Of a stretch of 64,000 nt of DNA, positions 19,252-28,526 are shown piece after piece. The stretch is taken from positions 150,154-214,153 of the forward strand of contig BGKB01000128.1 in assembly GCA_003116975.1 (NCBI GenBank), in the 5' to 3' direction. Numbering within the stretch: position 1 is the stretch's first letter; every line of letters starts with the position of its first letter. The stretch is from Aurantiochytrium sp. KH105. Its lineage: Eukaryota > Sar > Bigyra > Thraustochytrida > Thraustochytriidae. Both the position numbers and the translations under genes were made by a program. The notes beneath the pieces are model-generated. The model searched no databases. It saw nothing but the letters and a program-made list of their open reading frames with translations, and was not told the DNA's origin.

Positions 19252-21048
19252 TCAGAGCTTGGAGGCGGGCACAGCCTCGTCCTTGACCTTGCCGGCCTTG
19301 ATGTCGGCCAAAATGGTGCGCTTATGGATCTTGCCCGTGTCTCCACGCGGGAGCTGCTCGGGCCAAAAGTAAAGATGCGTAGGCATCTCGTAACGCGCGA
19401 GGTTCACGCAAACATCGCGAATGCTCTGGAGCGAGGGTCGCGCGCCAGACTGGCTAAAGACGGCAATGCCGACCTCCTCGCCAAGCGTGGGATGGGGGAC
19501 CGGGATGGCCGCCACTTCATTGATATCATCGTGCTTGTAGACTGCGTTTTCGACAACGACGCAGGAAATGTTCTCGCCTCCGCGAATGATGATCTCCTTG
19601 CTACGGCCCTTGAGCTGGAGGAAGCCTTCCTCGTCAATGACGCCAATGTCACCGGTTCGGAACCAGCCCTCGGCTGTGATGCTCTTGGCCGTAGCCTCGG
19701 GCTTGTTCCAGTACTCTTTGAGGCAGGTGGACCCACGAATGACAAGCTCTCCCTCGGCGCCCGCGGGCACGGGCTCGTCGCGAGCATTCCAGATGGCAAT
19801 CTCGACATTGGGGATGGCCTTGCCGCAGCTATCCGGCTTGCGCCGGTACATGTCGCCTTCGGTGATGGTTGCAATGCCATTGGTCTCCGTCATGCCCCAG
19901 GCCTGCAGCGGAGACGCTTGTTTGAAGTTCTTGTCGATGTCGTTCACCATGGTGCTCGGAGGCGCCGCGCCACCGCCGCCGAGAGACTTGAGCGTGCTCG
20001 TGTCCCGCTTCTTAAAGTCCGGGTGGGTCATCAGGTCGAGAGCCATGGTGGGCACGCCAGTAAAGTTTGTAATGCGCTCGGTCTCAATGAGCTCCAGGGC
20101 AAGCTTGGGATCCCACTTGCTCATGAGCACGATCTTGCGGCAGCTAATGATAGAGAGCAGACCGACGCAGTGGTGGCCCGTCACGTGAAAGAGCGGAACG
20201 CCGAGCAAGAAGGCCGACAGCGATGGGTCTTCGGGCTCGGGCAAGGTCTCGCCAGCTCTGGCGGCGGCAAGCGTCTTCTCGTACGTCATGGCTGCAACAG
20301 CGCCCGTCATGGCTTCGCCAATGCTGCGGTGCGTGAGCACGACGCCCTTGGGGTTGCCGGTGGTTCCCGAGGTGTACATGATCATGGCAGGGTCGTCCTT
20401 TTGGCAGGGAAAGGGCGGCATCTTGGCGCCGGCGTGCTTGCTGATGACCTCGTCAAAGGCGGTGGTCTTGGCGTTGGGGCGGAACTTTTCAGTGCCGGGC
20501 CCACTGAGGAGAAGAACGCGCTCCAGTGCGGAGGCGCGGCCGTCCAGGAGAGGCTCGAGCTGCACGTAGCGGTCGGCGTCGCAGACGACGACCTTGGCGC
20601 CCGAATCATCGAGCCCGTACGAGAGCTGCTCCGTCTTCCAGTACGAGTTGAGGGGTGCAAAGATGGCGCCGACCGAGGTCGCCGCGATCATGGCGACAAT
20701 GTACTCGTTGCGGTTCTTGGAGAGAGCGACAACGCGATCGCCCTTCTTCACGCCGTACTCGTTGACGAGGGCGTCGCCGAGCGCGGCGGCGGCGTCAAAG
20801 ACCTCCTGAAAGGTCATGCGTCCGGTCTCGTCGACGAGCAAGTCGTTCTTCATGACCTGCTTCTCGAAGGGCACCTTGAAGATATCCTCCATGGTCTGGA
20901 ACCCGTTCGGGAACACCTTCATCTTGACGCCCTTGAAGTGCGCCGCCTCGCCCTCGTGCTTGACCACCTCTTCGCGCATCTCCAGCATCGTGCCCTTCGC
21001 GAACACCTGCTCCCACACCTCCTTCTCCAGCCCCGCGAGCCCCGCCAT
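19252..21048 (-). CDS. PTS1-bearing acyl-CoA synthetase (AMP-forming), array copy 4 (divergent)
   Basis: The 598-residue copy 4 is the most divergent of the five. Its P-loop is YTSGTTGNPKGV (Asn instead of His), the Trp pair in the NSWWKTKELEYG block is replaced (NSYWKTEQLSYG), and the C-terminal catalytic segment reads PRGDTGKIHKRTILADI. Active-site features remain: the P-loop, a GGENIS hinge and the terminal Lys motif. It ends in -ASKL (PTS1). The differences lie in regions that line the acyl pocket in ANL enzymes, so a different substrate from the other copies is a reasonable inference. The start MAGLAGLEKEVWEQVFAKGTMLE aligns with copy 5. Confidence 0.87.
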   Translation of the reverse strand: MAGLAGLEKEVWEQVFAKGTMLEMREEVVKHEGEAAHFKGVKMKVFPNGFQTMEDIFKVPFEKQVMKNDLLVDETGRMTFQEVFDAAAALGDALVNEYGVKKGDRVVALSKNRNEYIVAMIAATSVGAIFAPLNSYWKTEQLSYGLDDSGAKVVVCDADRYVQLEPLLDGRASALERVLLLSGPGTEKFRPNAKTTAFDEVISKHAGAKMPPFPCQKDDPAMIMYTSGTTGNPKGVVLTHRSIGEAMTGAVAAMTYEKTLAAARAGETLPEPEDPSLSAFLLGVPLFHVTGHHCVGLLSIISCRKIVLMSKWDPKLALELIETERITNFTGVPTMALDLMTHPDFKKRDTSTLKSLGGGGAAPPSTMVNDIDKNFKQASPLQAWGMTETNGIATITEGDMYRRKPDSCGKAIPNVEIAIWNARDEPVPAGAEGELVIRGSTCLKEYWNKPEATAKSITAEGWFRTGDIGVIDEEGFLQLKGRSKEIIIRGGENISCVVVENAVYKHDDINEVAAIPVPHPTLGEEVGIAVFSQSGARPSLQSIRDVCVNLARYEMPTHLYFWPEQLPRGDTGKIHKRTILADIKAGKVKDEAVPASKL

Positions 21049-21847
21049 CTTCCCTTGCTCCCTCGCGGCCTCCTGCTCCTCCTCTTGGTTCCTCGCTCGC
21101 TCGCTCGCTCGCGTTGATTAGGTTTCTGCTTTGCTCGCCGCACGCCGCGCCTCGCGACGCCTCGCTCGCCTAGCGCGGCCTAGCAGCGCAGGCGTCGTCC
21201 GACCCGCCGCCGTCGGTTCCAGGATACCGCCGCGGTTCGCCGTCGACCGGCGCTGTCTGGCCAGGATCGGCACGGAGCGCACGCGCCGCGGCGCCTGAAA
21301 CCCGCCGCGCGAGCGAGGGGAGGCCGCCGCCGGCGAGGGCCTGCGACGGAGCCGACCTGCGCCCGCGACGGCGAGGGTGCGGACAACAGACGAGCGGAGC
21401 AGGGCCAGCTGCCGAGGAGTGAGACCGGCATGTGGCCAGACTGATGATTGGCGGTCGACTGGGTGGGTCCGGGGAAGTGATGGTTAGTTATGCCATGTTG
21501 GAGGGACTCGGAGAAGACGGTGGTGGATGGTGTGGATGGCAGGGGAGCTTTCGGTGAGGTAGGCAGACTAGAAAGCGAGCAAGCAAGCAAAAGCAAGAAA
21601 GCAAAACCTCAATCGAGTGCAGCGCAGATGAACAAGGGCAAGCATGGACGAAAAAGCGAACGAGGTCGTTCGTAAACGTGGAGCACGGAAGATCTGACTT
21701 TTGCTTGGATGTTAGCTCGTGCGCGGCATTTGGACCAACGATGCATGCGCGATCCGATCCGAAGAGAGCGGTGGACAGAAAACTTGTCCCACGCCGAGTT
21801 GCTTCTTTGCTCGACCTCCGAGACGATTAACGGCTGACGCGTATAAG
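21049..21847. other. intergenic region between acyl-CoA synthetases 4 and 5
   Basis: GC-rich. Holds GCAAGC repeats at about 21578-21600 and no supported gene. Confidence 0.5.
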
Positions 21848-23650
21848 CTAGAGCTTGGCGGCGGGCTTCTTTTGCTGCTCGGAGAGGATCTTGCCGTTGT
21901 CAATCGCGTCGCGAATGCCACGCTTGAAGATCTTGCCCGTGGCACCGCGCGGGAGCTGGTCGGGCCAAATGTACAGGTGCGTGGGCAGCTCGAAGCTAGC
22001 CAGGTCAACGCAGGCGGCACGAATGGCTTCGAGAGTGACCTCTGCGCCGGGCTTGGGGTAGACGACAATGCCGACCTCTTCGCCGAGCGTAGGATGCGCG
22101 ACAGGAATGGCGGCGCACTCGGCGACACCCGGGTGCTGGTAGACGCCATCCTCGACAGCAACGCAAGAAATATTCTCGCCGCCGCGAATGATAATCTCCT
22201 TGGTGCGGCCTCCCAAATGCAAATAACCATCCTCGTCGAGCATGCCAACGTCACCCGTGCGAAGCCAGCCATCAGGGGTAATGGTCTTGGCAGTCGCCTC
22301 GGGGTTGCGCCAGTACTCCTTGAGGACGGAGGCAGCCTTGACCATGAGGTTGCCCTTTTGGCCAGGGGGCAGAGGCTTGTCGTTATCGTCCCAAATCTCG
22401 TAGTAGAGACCGGGAATGGCACTGCCGCAGCTCGTGGGCTTGAGCTTGTAGATTTCACCAACGGTCGATCCTGTGACTCCGCTCGTCTCCGTCATGCCGA
22501 AGCCCTGAAGAGGCGCGGCGCGCTTGAATTTGGTGCTGACGTCCTTGACCATGGTGGTCGGCGGCGCAGCGCCACCACCTCCGACGGTGTCGAGCGAGCT
22601 GGTATCGTACTTGGAAAAGTTGGGGTGCGCCATAAGGTCAAGAACCATGGTTGGTACGCCCGAGAAGCTGCTGATCTTCTCGCGCTCAATAATTTGCAAG
22701 GCCTTTTCCGGCTCCCATTTGCTCAGGAGGACAATCTTGCGCTTGGCCACAATGGAAATGAAGCACACAGCGAGAAGACCCGTGACATGGAAAAGTGGAA
22801 CGTTGAGCATGGTAGCGCCAACCGTGTTCGAGGGCTCTGAAGGCGGAGTGCCGGCAAGAGCGTTCGAGACAGCCGTGTTGATTGCGCCCTTGGCAACGGT
22901 GCCGACAAGTGCATGCGTAATGGATCGATGCGTGAGCACGACGCCCTTAGGATGCCCGGTGGTTCCCGACGTATACATGATGATAGCGTTGCCGTCCTTG
23001 TTGGCTGTAAACGGCGGCATCGACGCGCCGCGCCGCTTGCCGACTGCTTCGTTGTAGGTGGTGAGCTTTGCGTGCGGCTTGAAGGCATCCGACCCCGGGC
23101 CGTCGCAGAGAAAGACCTTTTGCAGCTCCGGAAGTTTGTCGAGAAGAGGCTCGGCGTTGGCGTACCGATCGGCGTCGCAAATCAGGACTTTTGTTCCCGA
23201 GTTCTCGAGCCCGTACTCGAGCTCCTTGGTCTTCCAGTATGAATTCATGGGCACGAAGACAGCGCCAATTGAGGTGATTGCAATGAAGGCGACAATGTAC
23301 TCGTGGCGGTTCTTGGAGAGCATGCAAACGCGATCGCCACGTTCGACTCCATAGTCGTTGACGAGCGCAGCGCCCAGAGCGGCGGCCTCGGCGTATCCTT
23401 GTTCGTAGGTGTAGCGCTTGTCTTCGTAGACGAGGAATTCGTTCTTCTGTGCGCCCTGGCTGATGGGGATGTTGAAGACCTCGGGCAAAGTCTGCGGGCC
23501 GTTCGGGAACACGGGCACCTTGACGCCCTTGTGATGCGCCGCCGAGCCTCCCTCGTGCCGGATGACCTCTTCTCCCAGCTCGAACATGGTCCCCTTGGCC
23601 ACGACCTGGGCCTTGACCTTTGCCTCCAGCTCTGCGAGCGAGGGCGCCAT
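21848..23650 (-). CDS. PTS1-bearing acyl-CoA synthetase (AMP-forming), array copy 5
   Basis: The chosen start gives 600 residues, MAPSLAELEAKVKAQVVAKGTMFE, aligning with the other copies. An upstream in-frame ATG at 23701 would add 17 residues that nothing supports. The YTSGTTGHPKGV P-loop, GGRTKEIIIRGGENIS hinge and PRGATGKIFKRGIRD end are present. The C-terminus is -AKL, a recognised PTS1 variant of -SKL. It is the most upstream member of the array in transcriptional order. The A5-like block reads GFGMTETSGVT rather than GFGMTETNA, another sign of divergence around the substrate pocket. Confidence 0.87.
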   Translation of the reverse strand: MAPSLAELEAKVKAQVVAKGTMFELGEEVIRHEGGSAAHHKGVKVPVFPNGPQTLPEVFNIPISQGAQKNEFLVYEDKRYTYEQGYAEAAALGAALVNDYGVERGDRVCMLSKNRHEYIVAFIAITSIGAVFVPMNSYWKTKELEYGLENSGTKVLICDADRYANAEPLLDKLPELQKVFLCDGPGSDAFKPHAKLTTYNEAVGKRRGASMPPFTANKDGNAIIMYTSGTTGHPKGVVLTHRSITHALVGTVAKGAINTAVSNALAGTPPSEPSNTVGATMLNVPLFHVTGLLAVCFISIVAKRKIVLLSKWEPEKALQIIEREKISSFSGVPTMVLDLMAHPNFSKYDTSSLDTVGGGGAAPPTTMVKDVSTKFKRAAPLQGFGMTETSGVTGSTVGEIYKLKPTSCGSAIPGLYYEIWDDNDKPLPPGQKGNLMVKAASVLKEYWRNPEATAKTITPDGWLRTGDVGMLDEDGYLHLGGRTKEIIIRGGENISCVAVEDGVYQHPGVAECAAIPVAHPTLGEEVGIVVYPKPGAEVTLEAIRAACVDLASFELPTHLYIWPDQLPRGATGKIFKRGIRDAIDNGKILSEQQKKPAAKL

Positions 23651-24733
23651 TGTCTCCTTGGCTGGCTTGCTCGCCGGCCAGCTCAACTTGCTCTGCAACA
23701 CGCTCCTTTTCCTCCTGCTTCAAGTTCTGCAAATCGATCTTGCGCCGCGTCTCAATAGCGATTTGCTGCGCCAGCCTGACCCGCGTTGCCTCTCCTCGTC
23801 CCAGTATTCCCGGCCTTGGCGGGCGGGTTTGGGATACCGCTCTCGCTCCTGGCTCGCGCTCGCCTCCTCGCCATCTCGCCTCAGTCTCCTCCCGGATCCG
23901 CTTTTCGCCGCCGAGTCCGACTCGCGCCGCGCCGCGTGTCGGACGAGCCCGCCGCGCCTCGCGACATGGCCTTGCGTTTTGCACCTGCAGCTGCAGCTGC
24001 TCCGGCTTCGATCATAGGGACCGGCCTCGTCGCTGCGGCGGCGACTTCCTCGCGGCTGCGGCCAAGCTCGGGCTTATCACTTTCTTGGTGTGCGGATCCA
24101 ACGAGATCGCCTTTGGAGACCCCACGCAGCACCTGCAGCTGCCAGCCAGATCGGTTCGTGATAATGTTGTTCGTTCGCTGTCGAGTTCGACTTGGACTTT
24201 GTTGCGAAGACGGTGGGAGGGAGGGAGGGAGGTCACTCGGTCCGGCTGGGTTACGGACGGGACCACACGGCGAGGCGAGGTGAAGAAGAAGGCAAGACGA
24301 GGCCAGGCTGAGGCAAGGAGGCAACGGGGAGCTTTTGCGCGGGGAGGAGGAGATTCCGTGGAAGGTACGGATAGGCCTGGAGCGTTAGGGTGTTTGTAAG
24401 TGATCAATTCGGCATGGGCAAGTGAAAAGGCTTCTCGCGGCAGAATGTGGCGTTAGCCCCGAAGCCATCCGCTCGCCGGCAACCGGATCGATCCACGTAT
24501 TATACCCTGACAGCATCATTCAGTTTTCGGACTCCTGGCCTTCGATTTTTGATAAAATCAATCAAGCACTCACTGTGTGAATCAAATCATATCATTCAAA
24601 ATCATTTGAGAACATTCAATCATAACAACACATTCAGAGAAACAGACGCCGCACCGCAGGTATCTCGGGGATGCGACGACGGGGGCAAAAAGAAAGAGAG
24701 TGGACGCGCCAGCACTCGATCGCTAGCGATTGT
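23651..24733. other. intergenic region, acyl-CoA synthetase 5 to ATP-grasp gene
   Basis: Contains the promoter of copy 5, CTGCAGCTGCAGC palindromes near 23983-24002 and 24130-24142, and an AT-rich stretch from about 24500 that is probably the 3' UTR of the ATP-grasp gene. No gene seen. Confidence 0.5.
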
Positions 24734-26233
24734 TTAGACGGCAGCCATCTCGGGGCCGGCCTCGACGGCCTCAGGGCCGGCAGGGACGATACAGTTCGCG
24801 GCGGCATCGTGGATGAGGTCGAGGTTCTCGCCCATGGCAGCGAGCATCTCTTCGCCGGTGCAGTTGCCGCGGAGGTGCACCTCGCCGATCCAATCGGGCA
24901 GACGCGTGTCCAGGCCCTTGACAGCCTCCTTGGGCTTCTTGAAGTAGTTGAGCGTCTTGAAGTAGGGCGACTTCTTGGTCTCGTCGAGGAAGTCAGCCTT
25001 GTCGGCAATGGCGCCGGTGAGCGGGGCGTTGGGCAGAATGTAGCCGTACACGCAAAAGGGCTCCTCGGCGCGGGGAGGGTTGATGGGGATGTCAAGCATG
25101 GCGAGGGTGAACTCGAGCATGGGGTTGACGCCCCAGACGTTGATGTGCGTATCGACAGTGGCGCCGCCGCCAACGCGCGGGTTGTTTTCGATGAGAATCG
25201 GGCCCGAGGGTGTCATCCAGGTCTCGACGTGAAAGGCGCCGGTGTGGAAGCCCATGGCGCGCGTGGCAGCCGCGGCGTACTGAATCATCTCCTCCTGAAC
25301 CTCGCGCGGCGAGAGCGAAGGCGCGATGGATCCGAGCTCCTGGTACGTGTATGGAAGGGCCTCGAGGTTGTCGAGGACGTTTGAGTAGACGAGCTCGCCC
25401 TTGTTGAGGACAACCTCAACGTCGAACTCGTTGATGCGGCCACCATAGATGTTGGGGAGCACGCAGGTCTCGGCGAGGACAGGCGCCTGGCGCTGCACGG
25501 CACCGTGGTTGACCTTGAGACCCCAGGACGAGTCAATGTCGGCAAAGACGCGCTTGAGGGTCTCGCGGAGCTCGGCGTTGTCATCGACGCGGTAGACGCC
25601 GGCGCTGCCCATGCCAGACGAGGGCTTGACGATCATGGGGAAGCCAATCTCGCGGGCGGCGAGGTCGGCGTCTTCGACGTCCCAGATCTGAACGGCCTTG
25701 ATCGAGTTGATGTTTGCCTCCTTGAGAGCCTCGCGGGTGGCGAACTTGTCGCGCGCGACCTCGTAGGCCGAGGGCGGGTTGCCGGGGAGCTTGAGGAGGG
25801 CGGCGATGCGGCTCATGAGGAGCACGACGGCCTCGTGCGGGGACCACACGCCGTCGAACTCGAGACCAGCCTCGCGGACGGCCGCGACGGCGTTCTCAGC
25901 GCCGTTCGAGGCGCCGAGATCGGCGAAGAGCTCGGCGTCGACGACGGGGCGGCAGGCGTCGTAGTACGCCTTCTTCTTGTCCTGCTGGAAGATGGCCGTA
26001 ATGTACAGACCGTGCGCGCGGAGTCCCTGGAGGTGATCGCAGAGGAACTTGGCGCACGCCGGGTACACAAAGTCACCCGCAACGAAGAGCATGTGCTTGC
26101 CCTTGAGCGACGCGAGCCTCGCGCGCTGCGTCTCATCGTCCGCCGCGTTCGCCTCCAGGAGCGCCTCGATGCGCTCGGGCGTCAAGTCGTCCGCCTCCGT
26201 CACGGGCTCCGTGGGCGGGAAGGCGACCACCAT
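24734..26233 (-). CDS. ATP-grasp ligase, carnosine-synthase-like
   Basis: The 499-residue protein is built like an amino-acid/peptide ATP-grasp ligase: an N-terminal Rossmann-like region (about 45-160), an ATP-binding lobe with PMIVKPSSGMGSAGV (K203 and the glycine-rich loop), and a metal-binding end with E337 (HVETW) and ILIENNPRVGGG (E349, N351, R353). This class makes amide bonds through an acyl-phosphate; carnosine synthase and bacterial dipeptide ligases are the best-known relatives. The absence of biotin or carbamoyl-phosphate-synthase-specific domains argues against a carboxylase. The substrate is unknown, and no signal peptide or membrane segment is visible. The 5' leader is unusually rich in CAG triplets. 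Transcription is in the same direction as the acyl-CoA synthetase array. Confidence 0.75.
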   Translation of the reverse strand: MVVAFPPTEPVTEADDLTPERIEALLEANAADDETQRARLASLKGKHMLFVAGDFVYPACAKFLCDHLQGLRAHGLYITAIFQQDKKKAYYDACRPVVDAELFADLGASNGAENAVAAVREAGLEFDGVWSPHEAVVLLMSRIAALLKLPGNPPSAYEVARDKFATREALKEANINSIKAVQIWDVEDADLAAREIGFPMIVKPSSGMGSAGVYRVDDNAELRETLKRVFADIDSSWGLKVNHGAVQRQAPVLAETCVLPNIYGGRINEFDVEVVLNKGELVYSNVLDNLEALPYTYQELGSIAPSLSPREVQEEMIQYAAAATRAMGFHTGAFHVETWMTPSGPILIENNPRVGGGATVDTHINVWGVNPMLEFTLAMLDIPINPPRAEEPFCVYGYILPNAPLTGAIADKADFLDETKKSPYFKTLNYFKKPKEAVKGLDTRLPDWIGEVHLRGNCTGEEMLAAMGENLDLIHDAAANCIVPAGPEAVEAGPEMAAV

Positions 26234-26500
26234 CTTCTCCTTTTCCTTCTCCTTCTGCCGCTGCTGCTGCTGCTGCTGCTTGCCGCGCTGCTGCTACTTG
26301 CTGCGCTGCTGCTTGCTGTGCTGCTGCTGCTCGAGTTTCGGATTTGCTGCTTCCGGTTCTGCGCTCGCCTGCTGCGTCCGGGCCTGGTCTCTCCCACGCC
26401 ACCCACCGCGCGACGAGTGACTGGCCGCGCCTCGCTTTGCTGGTCTCCCTTCCCCCCCCCGCTTCCGACTTTTTTTTCATTTCCTCGTCGAACCTCGCCC

Positions 26501-26588
26501 GCGTTTGCCCCACTTGCGCCGCGCGTTTGCCCCACTTGCGCCGCGCGTTTGCCCCACTTGCGCCGCGCGTTTGCCCACTTCGCCGCGG
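26501..26588 (+). repeat. 22-bp tandem repeat with TTTGCCCCACTTGCG core
   Basis: Four head-to-tail copies of GCGTTTGCCCCACTTGCGCC plus GC; the last copy is degraded. It lies about 270 bp upstream of the ATP-grasp start. The core recurs singly upstream of two other gene pairs (47933-47949 reversed, and 53311-53345), so it may be a promoter element. Confidence 0.85.
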
Positions 26589-28476
26589 CGTTGGGGCCCT
26601 GTGTACACAGACAGACCTCCGTGCACACGCAGTCTCCCCTGCCCCCTCTCTCCGCCACCCACTCCCACTGGCTTCCCGCGCCAGAGCCGGCTGCCGTAGG
26701 ACCTCCTACGGTCTTGCTACGGATTTTCTTTTTTTTTTCTTCTTTCCTCGCCGCCGTCACGACCCCGAGCTCCGCTCGCGTTCGAAGTCCCTGCTTCTCG
26801 TGCTCTGCGGCTCCAAACTCGAGCCGCGAGCGGCTTCTGCAAAGTCTGCTGCTGCAGGACTCCGCTCCTGCTGCGATCTCCGCCGCGGGCGCCGGCTTCT
26901 GCGCAGGGGCGCGCGGCTTTCTCCGCGCGCGTGCCTGCCGGAGACGATAGCCACCACTGGTTTTCTTCGATTTCTTTGGCTTTTCTTGGCCGTTTCCGCG
27001 CGCGCCCGCGCATAGGGGTTCCTAGGTCTCAGCTACAGCCCCCGCGCGGAATGGGTGGTCGCCGCGCCGCGCGCCATCGTCTGATACGGGTTAACAGCAG
27101 GTCTCCCGGCCGCCAAGCAAGGCCACGGTGGATTCCGGCCGCGCTCGCGCGCAGTCCTGGCTTGCTCGGAGCGCGTGCGCGCGGAGACGTTTCGTGCGCC
27201 CCCCTTCTTCGGCCTGGGGTAGGTGGGTAATAGGGGGACGGCTTTTGCAGAAGAGGGCATAGAGAAAGATGCTTTCGCGCTGAAGAGTGAAACGAGCAAT
27301 CCCGACATTCGCCAGTACTTGCGTTGCAGCTGCTGCTGCTGCTGGCTGCAACGCGTGCGCATCTTCTTCGCCAGCCACCGATCGCCAACCGCACCGACCA
27401 TCGACCGAGCATTACCTCTCCCCGGCAAGGCGGCGCGGCTGCAGAAGCGCATTTCCTTCGCATCCGCCTTGCGATGCGTGGCGACGATGAAGTGAAGCGG
27501 CAGCTGCAGCTGCAGCGGCCTGGCGGGTGGTTCTGTGGAGGGGTCCAAAGTGACAAGCCGGCAGTGCAGGCAGGCGCGCCAGTCATTGCCGGCTGCGGCC
27601 GTCGTCCGCGGCATCCACCATCCATCCACCATGGCCACCATGGCCACCTTCCGTCCGTCCGTCCATCCGTTCATCCGTGGCAGGCCGGTGGCTGGCACGG
27701 GCTGCAGCTGCACTGCATGCGGCTGCGGCAGGCTGCGGCGCGGAGAGGAGAGAAGAGGAGACGAGAGGAGAGGAGAGCTCCGTGATGCGTTTCGCGCAGC
27801 TGCAGCCAACCGCACCGAGCGCGAAGAGTCGAACGCACTCGCACGACTGGGAGGGGATGTCCGCACTACGACACTGTCAGTGCAGTGCGGCAGTGCAGTG
27901 CAGTGCAACGCAGGGCGGTACAAGGTGATGATGAGTGGTGGGTGGTTACCTAGTGCCGAGGGCGATCACAAATCAGAACGGGCGGTCGACGAACAAGACG
28001 AGAAGTTGGGACCGCTGGGTGGCGGCAGTGCAGTAGCAGTAGCTACAGCTACTTGCTTTGACGGCTACAAGCAATAGCGAGCTATACAAATGGCAGTGGC
28101 CAGGTGGATGCCTCACTGTAGTTCCGAAGATGCAGGGCTCGCGGTGTCGCTGACCAAGCAACCATGCAACCAGTAGCAGCAGTGCAGCTGCAGCAGCAGC
28201 AAAGGTTTGTGAGCAGACGTGGCACTGATGCGGCGATGCCAGAGCTTGCGAAATATCGTGAACCGCGCCCGCCGCCATTTGCAACATTAAGAAACTCCTT
28301 AAGCGCCATCGAGAATGTCCATTTCATCTCGTGCGAAAACTCGGAGGGCTGAGCCTCACATGGGAAGGTCGATATCAACCGTGGAAAGTCGGTACGCGCC
28401 CGGCGGTCACGGTGTGCTTCACCATCACCGTACGCAGACGAGCATAGAGTACGCAAATCGTAAGCGCAGCAGCAGC

Positions 28477-28522
28477 TGCAGCACCAGCACCAGCACCAGC
28501 ACCAGCACCAGCACCAGCACCA
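28477..28522 (+). repeat. CACCAG hexanucleotide repeat
   Basis: About seven copies of CACCAG immediately before the transposase ATG at 28527. Confidence 0.9.
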
Positions 28523-28526
28523 GAAA

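Larger units (their letters stand above)
26234..28526. other. 2.3-kb upstream region of ATP-grasp gene
   Basis: No supported gene. Holds CTG-repeat leader sequence (26262-26335), the 22-bp array (separate entry), several CTGCAGCTGCAG-type palindromes (about 27498-27512, 27700-27712, 28184-28196), and a CACCAG hexamer run (28477-28522) directly before the transposase gene. Confidence 0.5.

Noticed and set aside
7132-24420. AATTCGGCATGNGCAA found near 7135 and 24404
   Set aside because: Two short matches without shared flanks or position relative to genes; may be chance.
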